From contig NC_080582.1 in the NCBI RefSeq assembly GCF_029962835.1, forward strand, positions 23,444,032 to 23,508,031: a DNA stretch of 64,000 nucleotides, given 5' to 3'. The stretch's first letter is position 1, and every line of letters begins with the position of its first letter. The notes beneath the pieces are model-generated. The model worked only from the letters and a program-made list of their open reading frames with translations, searched no databases and had not been told where the DNA came from. Below, piece after piece: positions 34,990 to 47,279 of the stretch. Source of the stretch: Magnolia sinica. Taxonomy: Eukaryota > Streptophyta > Magnoliopsida > Magnoliales > Magnoliaceae. Both the position numbers and the translations under genes were made by a program.

Positions 34990-37699
34990 ATAAATGTCAC
35001 GCCCTAAACTTGGAAACCGGGCTCACAAAATTCCCGATCGCCGAATCCGGCACCGACTGCCTCCGTAGTACCCCATTCTCGGCTCCTGACACCCATTCAC
35101 CAGGTTCTAATCCTGGGATCCTAGAAGGAGGATTTCTAAATCACAAGTCTGTTTCATAATCATCATAACCAAGATCACAACCACAGAAAATAACTACAGG
35201 AACATCATTACAAACTCCACTAAGAATAAAAACTTTTTACAATACAAGGCGTATAAGAAAGATACAATGACTAATAATCAGAACTCCAAAAGAAAGCTCC
35301 ACTGCACGCTCCTGCTCAGCTCGACTGCGTCCTATTAACACCTGCACGCATCTATTGTGCATAAGCTCATTAAAAGCTTAGAGGGTGGTGTAAGTGTGTG
35401 CGCAATATAAGCGTGATCAGGGTGCAATATCAAGCAATACGAAATCATACTGGTAAGTCCATAAGCACCATGTAATGTAGGATCGTAACAACTTAAATGT
35501 CATATACCAAGGGTGCAATGCAATGTGTAATGCAAAGGGATAACGATGTTGGAATGTATAGTCGGGATGATAGTACGTGGTATCGTAAGTTGTGGAATTC
35601 ATCACAAGGGACTTCTATCCAAACCAGTCTCATACCTAAATTTAGATAGCCGGACTCAATGTGGTAAACTCCTGACCTCAGGTTGGTCGCGCGCCCCAAC
35701 CGAAATCCCAACCATTGTGAAGGTATGCATAATGATTTGGTTGCGCACCACCAGCCCGAGTGGATAATGAATGGATGAGTTAAATGCTGAGTATGCAAAC
35801 CCCTGCGCAGTAACCTGTCAGTTCAGTAGCCTACTAACCATTGGTAGCTCGCCCAGGTCCTTAGATCCCGCCTACATCAGTGTCCGCCCACGTGTGCAAC
35901 AATGACGGGGTGTCATAATACCAGTACCCAACATCTCTGGAATCATCACTAGGATTTAGTACAATGTTGTCAGTCATACGAAGGTTATGTGATGCAAGAC
36001 ATGAGTGCTATCAGCCATACCAATGCTATGATGTGATGCAAGGCCTATATAGCCAAATGCCATACGGAATATGTAATGCGATCATGCTAGTTTTTATATC
36101 AAGTCCACACATCAGTACAATTACTTTCTGAAAAATCACCGGGGTCAAATACATTACATGCTCACTACCGCTTTCTAGGCCGCATAGTCCAGCGAGCGTA
36201 ATAGATCTCACTACCCGCCTGTGGACAGCCAATCACCAACATGGCTCGACAGTAGCGGACCCCTTCACCTGGGAGGGTAATGTCACGCCCCAAACTCAGA
36301 AACCGAGCTCATAAAATTCCCGATCGCCGAATCCGGCGCCGACAGCCTCCGTAGTACCCCATTCTCAGCTCCCGACACATATACACTAGGTTCCGATCTT
36401 GGGATCCTACAAGGAGGATTTTAAACATGATTTTGATTCGTAATGAGCATAACCATAAGTATAACCCATGAACAATAACCACAAGAACACCATCACAAAA
36501 TCCACTATGATAAAAAATTTTGAGTACAATGCGTATGAAAGGGAAATACAAGATAATAAAAATAATAGAAACTTCAAAAGCTCGACTGCACACTCCAACT
36601 GTGGTAAAGCAACGGCTGTGTCCTGGCATCACCTACATACATCAATCGTGCATAAGCTTATAGAAAGCTTAGAGGGTGGTGTAAGTATATGCGCAATGTA
36701 AGCGTGCTCAGAATGCGAGGTCAGAGTACTACGGAATCATACTAATGAGTACATGAATACAAGCAGCCGTACCAAGGTTATGCGGTGCAAGATATGAATG
36801 TTATCGGCCATATCAAGACCATGCGATGCATAATGCAACTCAAGCATACCAATCCTCATCCCAATCCATATACAGCTCATCAAATATCAGTACAGTTCTT
36901 ATTCTGGATAATCACAGGGGTTTAATACACTCTACGCCAGCTTGCCGCCTCTATCCAAACGCACAACTAGGAGAGTGGAAAAGACCTTACTATCCGCTTA
37001 CCAATATCGGGCCCGACTCGTCGATAGCGGACCCATTCCTCAAGCTGGTTAAACTCAACCTAGAAATTGCCCCCTCACTCAGGCGGGTAAGGTCACACCC
37101 CTTTCCAACCGACCACGACATAGTGGGAGACGCAGCCTACTGGTATACGGCTCTCGCGCGCTCATGTATCCACTCGGTCTTGACGTTGGAGTCATCCTCT
37201 GGTACTATCAGGTTTAGGAATTTTCACCTAGGAACATCTATGGCTCCCCGATGCTAGAAGCAAAATTTTCGGTATTCAATCTGGCCACCCACGATATGTC
37301 TGTGGAGGCAATGACCCTGATGTAGCTAGGGCATATAGTAATTACGTCATATAAATGCGAAGTGCATGAATCACACTACTAGTCATGCAACAATCTAGCA
37401 CGTACCGCGCGCTCGTGTAGGGCAACTCCACCTATCAGGGAGCCCATAAATAATCTGCCCAAAGGCATATGCTATGATCAATCACTCCTCAAATCAAGCA
37501 TACATATGATGCGTATGAGCATGGATCATAAATCTATACTAAATATGTTATATGGTGATGGACTTTGTTCATAACGGAGATGGACCTAGACAACCTACAT
37601 ACTACAAGTATGGGCCTATCAATGAGCCTTACGAAGAGTCATAATGCAGACATTTAACCAACATTATCCTTACAATGTGGACATCAAACCATCATTGCT

Positions 37700-38070
37700 C
37701 CTAAGGCATAACCCGCTATAAATGTCAACACATATACCATGGTGGAATCACACTACAATGGGCCTTATGTACATCCTATTGGGCCTCGACCCATGGGCCT
37801 TCAATACATCAAATGGGCCTCATAACATGGGTCTCGTATATATCAAAGTGGGTCTCGACAATGGGCCACAAACATATCAAGATGGGCCCAATCACATGGG
37901 CCTCGCATACGTCACAATGGGCCTCATAACATAGGCCTCATATCTATTAAGGCGGCCTCAACAACGGGCCTTATACAAATGAAGGTGGGCCTCAACAATG
38001 GGCCATAAATATGGTAAGTGGGCCACACCACATGGGCCACATGTATATCAAATGGGCCACACTCAAATAT
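37700..38070. repeat. GGGCC-rich degenerate tandem repeats in S2
   Basis: Repeated 'atgggcctc' with spacer 'atacatcaa' in units of about 20-30 bp. Equivalent but longer tracts occur in S1 at 40900-41570 and 42280-42600. Confidence 0.7.
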
Positions 38071-38089
38071 AAGTAGTGATAAGGATTTC

Positions 38090-38870
38090 CACCATTAGAA
38101 TTCCCAAGGGTTTAATGGTGGACGTTCAAACCCACTGTTTTCTATAATGTGGTCCACCTGATCCTAGATCTGTCTTATATATATTTTTATTCCGTCATAG
38201 GCCTTAAAATAATCTCCAAAATGGTTGGACGGTTTGGATGAAACACATGCATCATGGTGGATCCCATAGGGATGGAAAGGATGGACGGCATAGATGAGGT
38301 GCATACCCCATGGTGGGGCCCACACTAATGGAAGGTGTGGATTGCAATACATACATCAGTGGGTCCCACGTGGGGCCCACCATAATGTTTATTTTCCATC
38401 CAGCCCATTGACAAGGTCACAGAAAACATGGGGCCCACTGTAATGTTTATTCTCCACCCAACCTGTGGCCAGGTCATGCGGACCTGGGGCCCACCATAAT
38501 GTTTATTTTACACCCAGCCTGTTGGTAAGGTCCCATGGACCAGGGGCCACCGTAATGTTTATTTATCATCCAATCTGTTGACGAGGCCACATAGGCATGG
38601 GGCCCACCGTAATGTTTATATGCAATCCAAACTGTTGATAAGGTCACAGGACCTGAATGAATAGGAAAAATAAATTTCATATTTGATCCGAAACTTCTGC
38701 AACCCAAAAAGGGTTTCAATGGTAGGCGTTAATCCTCATTGTTCCCTGTGATGTGGCCCCCCCTGAGTTTCAAATACAACTTAATTTTGGGGGGACCACC
38801 GTCCCAAAGGGGACCTACCAAATGCACGGAGTGGATGTGCATCACATAATGTGGTGGGGCCCATGGCTGG
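38090..38870. repeat. Foldback-type repeat in S2 with internally amplified core
   Basis: Family text 'atgtggtccacctgatc', 'gttggacggtttggatg' and 'catcatggtgg' surrounds a five-fold tandem of the element's middle section (38372-38655). Confidence 0.7.
38372..38655. repeat. 57-bp tandem repeat, five units
   Basis: 'ggggcccaccataatg' or a variant starts at 38372, 38430, 38486, 38543 and 38599. Each unit carries 'tttatt..ccatcca..ctgttgacaaggtcac', the MITE's central segment. Confidence 0.9.
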
Positions 38871-39536
38871 GAACCACGGTCCCTGCTCGTCCAGCGTCCA
38901 GAACGTTGTTACGTCCTAAGGTGTCAGCGGCAGCAGCAGGCGCTGCTGCCTTATGTTTTTTTTTTTAAATTAAAAATCTTATGGTTTTTCTCATATGGGG
39001 ACCGCATTAGATGAATCCACTCCAGCCATTGGATTCTACAGTCCAAGACCGACCAAATGAGTCCAATATACAGCGTGTTTTGGTGTATAACAACGTCGGA
39101 GTGGATTTTGATGGTAAGGTCACTTTTTCTACGCTATGGCCTGCTCGATGATCAGATTGGCCTCATTTTTCAGCTTAACGCCAAAAATGGGTTGAGCAAT
39201 GGAATGGATGGCATGGATTCAGTTTGTATATCAAGGTAGGGCCTACATGAGTAGCCTAACCCAAAAGCTCATTTTTTTGTTATCTTGTAAGCACACACCC
39301 ATGTCAGTACACGCACCCCATGTTAGCCACAACCTACGTCCAGCATCCAGGGACACTGGACGGCCTGGGTAGTCACAGACATCATGGTGGGTCCCACATG
39401 GACGTGGCCCACCTATTGGATCAACATGATATTGGTGTTTTCCTTCATCTTGGCCGTCCAATGGACCCACTAAATGGTGGGCCTCGCGATCGGACTGTCA
39501 ATCATCTTGCACTGAAGTGGCCACAAGATATCTCAC

Positions 39537-39540
<4 letters not shown>

Positions 39541-39580
<40 letters not shown>
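39541..39580. repeat. (GA)n microsatellite
   Basis: About 20 GA repeats in S2. Further short GA runs lie at 39895-39911 and 39978-39991. Confidence 0.95.
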
Positions 39581-39585
<5 letters not shown>

Positions 39586-40899
39586 AGAGACGGTGATGGA
39601 GGGGCCCCACCAGTATGGGCCCCACATGATACAACTCATACATCAAAATAGGTCCCACCAAAAAGTGGGCCCTAAAAATAAGAATTTAACGGTGGATCAC
39701 CCACCTCTAAGCCTTCTCCTTGATCCCTTAGCCTCTTTAGCTCCTATGCTTAACCTTTGACAGTGGATGATGAAATTTTGATGGTGGGGATGAGAGATGA
39801 GAGGGTGGGCTACACTTGTTATTTTTGAAAAAACTTGAGAATGCTTGGATGTGTGAAAATTTTTGGGTTGCTTGGAAGTGGAGAGATGGAATGAGAGAGA
39901 GAGAGAGAGAGGAGTGATGGGTGAGGTGTGATGGGTGATGGGTGGAGTGATGGGGTTGTAAGAAAGTGATGGGTGGAGAGAGAGAGAGAGAGTTGACTTT
40001 GGGAATGGGAAGGGATGGGTTATTGTACTTGGGTATGGCTTGTACTTGACTTGTACTTGACATGAGTGATTGATTGATTGATGGGACATATTGTAGAGAT
40101 TCCCTCAAAATTCGCAGTGCGCTGCGTTTTCTTCGAATTGAATGCGGGCTCACATCTTCTGACCTAGGTATCAGATCAATGCGCGAGTCACGGCGTTGGA
40201 ACCGCGGCGACGACGCGATCGGTAAGATACAAGTTTCGGGTTGAGCTGACTTTGGTATACAGGACTAGGCTTAGGGTCGCGTGCAAACGTCGGATACGGG
40301 TCAAGGGTTACCGAAATTCAATCTGAAGGACCGCGGAAGCATACAGAATGGTACGAACTAGGATAAGGGTCTTATCGGTAAGGCCACACCTCATATCAAC
40401 TAACCACACTACAGTGGGAGTCGCGGCTTAATGGTATAAGGCACTCGGACGCTTATGTTTTCCACTCGGTTTTGGCGTTGAGGTCTCCTAGTACCATGAA
40501 GGTTTAAGAGCTTTCACCCAAGGATATCCTAAGTGCCCTAAATGCTCAAGTAACATTTTCGGTGTCCAAATTCAGTCATCCACGATATACCTGTGGAGGC
40601 TACGACCCTAATGAAGCGAGGGCGAATATCAACATGCTATGCAATGCCAGATTCATGAATCACACCAATCAACCATGCGTCCAATCCTGCGCATATAGCA
40701 CACTCATGTGGGACATTCCCGCCTATCAGGGAGTCCCATAAACAATCAGCCCAATGACACATGCTATGCTCAATCACTCCTCATAACAAGCATGCAGATG
40801 ATGCGTATGGGCATAGATCATGAAGTGTACCAAGCATGAATATAATCACGTACATCATGGTGGGCCTATATAAGGCAGCCCATGGCCCGTAATAATGAA

Positions 40900-41570
40900 T
40901 GGGTGGTGTGCACATAATCACACACATATGGTTAGCCTCACGCGTCACAATTGGGCCTCACCCATATAATGGGCCTCATGCATATAATGGGTCTCACATA
41001 AGGGTCTCATACATCACAAGGGACCTAATCACATGGGCCTCATACAAACAAGATGTGCCTCATATAATCACAATGGGCCTCATACATTCCCAATGGGCCT
41101 TATACAATCACGATAGGCCTCATACAATCACAATGGGCCTCATACAATCCCACAATGAGCCTCATACAATCATAATGGGCCCCATACACAATGGCCCTCA
41201 AACAATCACAATAGGCTGCATATAATCACAATGGGCCTCATACAATCACAATGGGCCTCATACAATCAAAATGGGGCCCATACACAATGACCCTCATACA
41301 ATCATGATAGGCCACATATAATTACCACGGGCCTCAAACAATCACAATGGACCTCATACAATCATAATGGGCCCCATACACAATGGCCCTCATACAATCG
41401 CGATAGGCCGCATATAATCACAATGGGCCTCATATAATTACAATGGGCCCCAGGTAATCACAATGGACCTTACATGGTCACAATGGGCCTCATATAATTA
41501 CAGTGAGCCCTATATAGTCATAATGGGCCTCATATAATTACAATGGGCCGTATATAATCATAACGCTATA
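40900..41570. repeat. 20-bp minisatellite in S1
   Basis: 'aatgggcctcatacaatcac' is repeated head to tail about 25-30 times with variants (gggcccc, aggccgcat). The ORF at 40899-41225 is a frame through this repeat and not a gene. Confidence 0.9.
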
Positions 41571-44500
41571 CTAACTCATACATAGTGCATATACTAACTT
41601 AGTCGTAGTTAATACTCAGCCTATATATGGCGGGGTCCATAGAAGGACAACAAATCTAATCCGTAACATGAGGATCAGTCCTCAACAGTGGATATTCCAA
41701 ACCCGATATCATAGATCCTTGCATCTATAGCAAGCGGTGATGTTGTACTCTCCTCATAACTAGGATGGGCCTATATAGCTTAATCATATCAAGAATGGGC
41801 CTAGGTGGCTTGCTCATACCAAGAATGGGTCTAAGGACAAGGGGTGGGCTTTCTTGCCCGCTCCTTCACATAGTAAATTGGGCTTCCTAAGGGCCCAATA
41901 AGCGCAAGGTGAGCTCTTCAAGGTATGGTGGAAGCACAATCCAGAATGGGGGCCCAACAGTTTGGGTTAACCTACTAAAGCTAATTGGGCATGGGCCTAA
42001 TAATTATGAGGGCCCAATGATTTGGGATAGCCCATGAAGGTGAGATGAATCATTCTAATAATGGTGAGGGCCCAACTGCTTGGGTTAGCCCATTGAGAGG
42101 ACATGAGGATTCGACGGATCATAGGGAGGATTACAATGTGGATATTTAACCATAATTGTTCCTAAGGCATGACCCATTTAAAACCTATCCTATAATGGGG
42201 TCTAAGATCTTGTATTAACTAGGAAGATGGATGGGTATCATAGTCATCATCACATACACCATGATGGACTCACATATCACGATTGGGCCATATAGGTACA
42301 ATGAAATGGGTCATACGTCACAATAGGCCTCACACAAGGGCCTTACATACCCCACATTGGGCCTCATACAAGGGCCACACATACTCCATATTGGGCCTCA
42401 TACAAGGGCCACTCATGAGCCTTATTTACATCACAATGGGTCTCATCATATAGGCCTTATCACATAGTCCTTACATACATCACAATGGCCTCATCATATG
42501 GGCCTGATCACACGGTCCTTACATATATCACAATAGCCTTATCATATGAGCCCCACATACATTACATTGGGCCACATACAAGGGTCTCATGAAAATAGTC
42601 CATGGCCCACATAATAGCTAGAGAATAATGGGCAGCGTTCGCAAACATTCTGCACAACATGTTGGGCCTCAAGTAACGGCCCAAAGCCTAAATACATCAA
42701 TATGGGCTATATGAGGGGCAACCCATGACCCTAAAACATCGTGGCCAAAGAGAACATCCCATTCATGCATTACATTGGGCTTACAATCAGCCCACAAGGT
42801 CCAAGTAAACAATACTACGGGCCTAAAGGTTATGAATGGGCCCAAACAAAGTCTAAGGTGAACCTCCAACCACCAAGGATGAGAATGGACCTAATAAATA
42901 GGCCTAATTAAGGTGGACATTCAACCACCAATGGGCCTAGAGGGGTCCACAATGGGGACATTTAACCACCATTATCCCAAAGAGGCAGCCCAATAACAAT
43001 CTACCAAGAATCAAGGCCCGTGGCCCGAGCACAATCATAAAAAAGAAATGGATAGCTATATATATACTACTTACATCACATGTTGGGCCTCAATAAAGTG
43101 GCCCAAGGCCTACATACATTACATGGGTCCAAAGGAGCAATACATGACCCAATCCACAGACAATATCATGGGCCCATAGGAAAGGTTATGGCCCAAGAAT
43201 AAGGTCACTAAATCCATACATTATGGTGGGCCTAGTGTGGAGCCCATTATCTCAAATACATGGGCAAGAATCACATCCAAGTTGGGCCCAAATGAGTTTT
43301 ACAACATCAGCCCAAAAACTGATTAATTAGGTGGGCAATCAAGGGCCTAACCACACATACATTTCAACTCAACCAGCCCAACATAATGGTGGACATAGTC
43401 CATAAATTCACTGGGCCTAGATAGGACGTTCCAGCCCATTTGGGCCTACTAGAAGTCCTAAAAATCTGGTTAAACATAGGTTCTTATAACCCAACTAAAG
43501 TGGGCCTCTAAGATGCATTAATCAAGCCCAAAATTCTGAGGAATCAAAGCATGAAACATTCCCACAAGTCTTCTCAACATGGTCGGCCCCACACCATTAA
43601 AATTCCAGCAACAAACAATGCATTCTTTTAAGGCAACAAGCTGGATTTTCAGCCCACTTATCTTTCTGGGCCTGTTGAGGTCTAGAAATATGTAAAATCA
43701 AGTGAATAAAATTCTCAGGGTGACCTGCAACATACACAGGGGGTCCCACCACATGGGGAGTGGCTATTCAACACATAAGTCAAATGGGCCTTACTGCTGG
43801 ACTGGAAGTCCAGCAGTCAGCCCATAGCAGTGGGCGTCCCAACCAGGTGGGTGGTTCAATGGTCTGGACGGCTGCCCAAAATAAACTCAAGGTGGGCCTC
43901 ACCATGGATGACCCTCCAAGCGTGGGCCACGTCCAAGTGGGCCACACTAGATGGGTGGAAGGGTGGATAAAACATTACATCACTAGATGGGTGAAGGTGG
44001 GATGGCCAGCCCATGCTGGACGTCAACCACCATGGGATGTCCAGCATGGCTACTGGTCAGCCATGTCCCCCAAATTCTGGTAGTCCAAATGACCTCCAAT
44101 CATATATGATGGGTCCCAGCAAGGTGGACCACAGTGGAGGAAAATTTTGAGGTCATTAGACATGCCAAATATTTTTTACAATTTATGGACAGTAAGGTGT
44201 TTTTGAAAAATCTGTTGCTGAAATTGTTGTTGTCCCCATCTTTGGCACCTCATGAGGTGGGCCTAGGCCTGCCAAGCCAAGGGGGAAATAGGTGGATTTG
44301 ATACTTTCATGTATAGACAGCAAGTGGGGTCCACTGGAGTGGCTTACTTTCCCCAAAATCAAAGTGTAAAAGATCCATTTCCAACATGCAACCTTGCTGG
44401 ATTGTCCAGAAATTTCTGGACGTCCAGCCTCCTTTGGCCCATCCCATAGGCCTCAATCAAAGGATAAATGATGTGAGCCCTATCATACATCAAGGTGGGG

Positions 44501-45600
44501 TCCATACCTTAGAAAACCCCCAAAGAAATCAGGGATAAAAAGCCTCACAAATGGGCCTGAAATAATGCCCAAAAACAATGCAGCAAATGGGCCTGAAATT
44601 TGGACAACAACATATGCTGTCCATATTTCAGTACTTAGAAAATATCCAAAGGGATTTATACCCAAATACATCAAGTGGGGTCCACCTTAAGGGACCATAA
44701 AAATTTCAGACCCATTCCCTATCAATGATCTCTAAGAAAAATCAAGCATTTGGGGCTATCCAACCCATGCATTCAACATGCATAAGGACATCCAACCTAG
44801 TGGACCTGGACGTCCTAAAAATCTGAGGGTCTGGGACGTTTTTGGTCTCATTAGTGAGCCACCAACATCAGGAGAAAAATAGAGAGAAAGAGGGAGAGAG
44901 AGGGAGAGATATCAATGGCCATAGGGGAGGATTTCGGTACTATGAATCCTCCACCACTCCATATCTTACATCGTGCATGCATGGATCTATACAATCCACG
45001 AAACTTGCTGAGGTAGGGATGCCATCCCTACCATGCATGCTATGGTCTAGATGACCAAACAAGATCCTAGATCCAAGGATATCTATCATGGTGGGTCCAT
45101 GGAGAATGACCCACCATGGAAACGTGCATGCATGAAATGGGCCCTTGGCCTCTCATCTTGGAGCTATGTAGGACCTCCACCATTGATTGGTGGGTCTACA
45201 TACTCCCAAGTATGATAGAAAAGAGATATAAAAGAAAAGAGGAGAGAAGCTTCAATAGGTAACACCCACCTTCAAGATCTACCCTCTCCTTCAAGGTACT
45301 AGCTCCAAAGCTCCAAGGATGGTGTTCTAATAGAGGAGATGGAGTTTAGATGGTGGGATAAGGAGAGAGAAAGGAGAAAGGTTGCTGAAATTTTGGGAGG
45401 GAGGTGGATGTTCCACCATGCAAGAGAGGGAGAAGGAGAGAAATGAGAGAGAAGAGAGAGAGAGATGGGAGGTAGTAGCAATGTAATGATGAATTCGAGA
45501 GAAGGAGATAGCTAGGGAAGAGGAATTCATCATGGCACATTGGGGAAGCAACCAAGATCTCATGATTACTCTCTAGAAAAGACAGGCAATATAGTTAGGC
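41571..45600. other. S1 interior, GGGCC-rich, non-coding
   Basis: More 'gggcctcatac'-type repeats at 42280-42600, then diffuse 'tgggcc' repeats. A GA-rich tract lies at about 44878-44910 and 45361-45470. No protein domain is found. Confidence 0.65.
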
Positions 45601-45956
45601 TATAGGTAGCTAGCAATGAGTAGATAGCGTGGAAAAGAGTGAGCACTAGGTGGGCCCACGTGGAAAAACGTGCCCATGGGTCTAGGTGGGTCCCACATGC
45701 ATGATCAAGGGCTAAGAATGGTGCGGCCAATATCTCAAGATGTATATATCGAATTCATGCATGAGACGCGACGTTGAAACCGTGGCGTCGATGCGGTCAC
45801 AATGACATAGGTTTTGAGTTGATCCGGGTCGGGTCTACATGACGGGATTTAAGGATGACCGTAAATGAAATCTACAGGTCGCGGGTCGCCAGGATTTAAT
45901 TGGTAAGACCGCGGGACCTAACAGAACAAAATAGATACTCAGGCTAGGGTCTTACA

Positions 45957-46561
45957 ATAAGCATGTCTACTAGATTCTCACCAATGTGAATCTCTTAAGA
46001 GTAGCATCTTCATCTTCTAGCATATGTCAGATAAAGCGATGACGAACGTCAATGTGCTTAGTCTGGGAGCGATATGCCAAGTTCTTTGCCAAATTAATCA
46101 TGTTTTCACAGTCACAATGCACGGGCATAACTTCCTGTTGAAGCTCCAACTCAATCTTCATCCCTTTCAATCAAACAGTTTCCTTGAATGCCTCCGTCAC
46201 TGCCATGTATTCTACTTTAATATTGGAAAGTGCAACATATACTGAAGCTTAAACATCTAACTGATAGCTTCGCCTGCTAGCATAAGAAAATAATTGGAGG
46301 TAGTTTATTGTTCATATTCCCTGCATAATCCGAATCAACATAGCCTGCTAGTCTCTCCTCTAAATCTCTAAAATACAAGATGGAGTTCGTCATACCTCGT
46401 ATATACCGAAGTAACCATTTCACCACTTCCCAATGTTGCTTACTGAGGTTTGACATGTATCTGGTCACAACATCAACTGCATGTAAAATATCCAGTTCAT
46501 ATAGACCATGATATACATAAGATTTCCAACTGCACTTGTATAGGGCACACGAGACATACAC
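45957..46561 (-). pseudogene. Copia RNase H region (decayed)
   Basis: Minus-strand frame with DVVTRYMSNLSKQHW, KWLLRYIRGM and GYVDSDYAGN, typical of the Copia RT connection/RNase H. The downstream 'HIDVRHRF' text lies at about 46030-46060. Stops and frame changes occur near 46300. Confidence 0.85.
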
Positions 46562-46686
46562 CGCTTTTCTTATCTCACGTAAGTCATAATTTCAAAAAAA
46601 ACCGAAGGCGAGCAATGTGGGGAGTGCTAACCGGAATTTCACTTTTTTAATCTGAACTTGACTAGATACTTCTTAAGATACTCCTC

Positions 46687-47279
46687 TTAAGAGGACCACG
46701 GCCTGCTCCTCTCCCTATCCATGTGTATATCAATCCCGAGAATTCTCGTTACAACCCCTAGATCTTTCATTTCAAACGTCTTAGATAATTGAGCCTTTAA
46801 CATATTAATTTTAGACATGTTATGATTGACAATAAATATATTATCAACATACATCACTAGAATGATGAATTCTTTGCCATTTAGTGCTCTAAAATAAACA
46901 CAATGATCAAATTTACTTTTAGTAAAACTCTTTCTCAACATGAAAGAATTAAACTTTATATACCACTGCTTAAGCGACTGTTTCAATTCATATAATGACC
47001 TCTTGAACCTGCAAACAAGATCCATCTTCCCTACACCTCGAGCCCTTCTAGTTGCTTCATGTAAATCTTCTATTCTAATTCCCCATGTAGAAACACAATT
47101 TTAACATTTAACTATTTCAAGTCCATATTGTATTGGGCAACCAGAGCCAATACAAATATGATAGATACCTATTTTACTACTAGCGTAAAAATCTCATTGA
47201 AATTGGCACATTCCTTCTAATCATACCCCTTCGCTACCAATCTGCCCTTGTACCTAACTAGTTTCTTCCGGAATATCCA
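46687..47279 (-). pseudogene. Copia reverse transcriptase, 3' part
   Basis: Contains RSLYELKQSLKQWY, FDHCVYF, VMYVDNIF and LSKTFEMKDLG. The active-site YVDD reads YVDN, so the last catalytic aspartate is lost. The frame is interrupted at 47280 by S3. Confidence 0.9.

Larger units (their letters stand above)
36281..40376. mobile_element. LTR-like element S2, same family as S1, nested in S1
   Basis: Begins TGTCACGCCCCAAAC, collinear with the S1 start ('aaattcccgatcgccgaat', 'gcctccgtagtacccc'). It ends AGGGTCTTATC, collinear with the S1 end ('ggaaccgcggcgacgacg'), with the last bases decayed. GGTAA flanks both sides (36276-36280, 40377-40381). S1 text 'cacctgggagggtaa' resumes as 'ggtaaggccacacc' after S2. 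Size 4.1 kb. Confidence 0.75.
34995..45956. mobile_element. LTR-like element S1 (TG...CA), inserted in Copia, contains S2
   Basis: Begins TGTCACGCCCTAAAC and ends GGGTCTTACA, flanked by ATAAA (34990-34994) and ATAAG (45957-45961), a 5-bp target duplication with one change. No gag-pol domain lies inside, so it behaves like a solo LTR or a non-autonomous element. Without S2 it is about 6.86 kb, long for an LTR and partly due to GGGCC-rich tandem repeats. Strand is not assigned. Confidence 0.75.

Noticed and set aside
36826-37257. 143-codon ORF in S2
   Set aside because: The homologous segment of S1 (about 40382-40560) has no matching open frame, so it is not conserved as coding.
39697-40153. 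Overlapping 130 and 138-codon minus-strand ORFs
   Set aside because: They are serine/leucine/histidine-rich frames over GA/GGTGAT simple repeats inside S2, without any domain.
40899-41225. 108-codon ORF in S1
   Set aside because: The frame runs through a 20-bp minisatellite and its peptide is a simple repeat of the unit.
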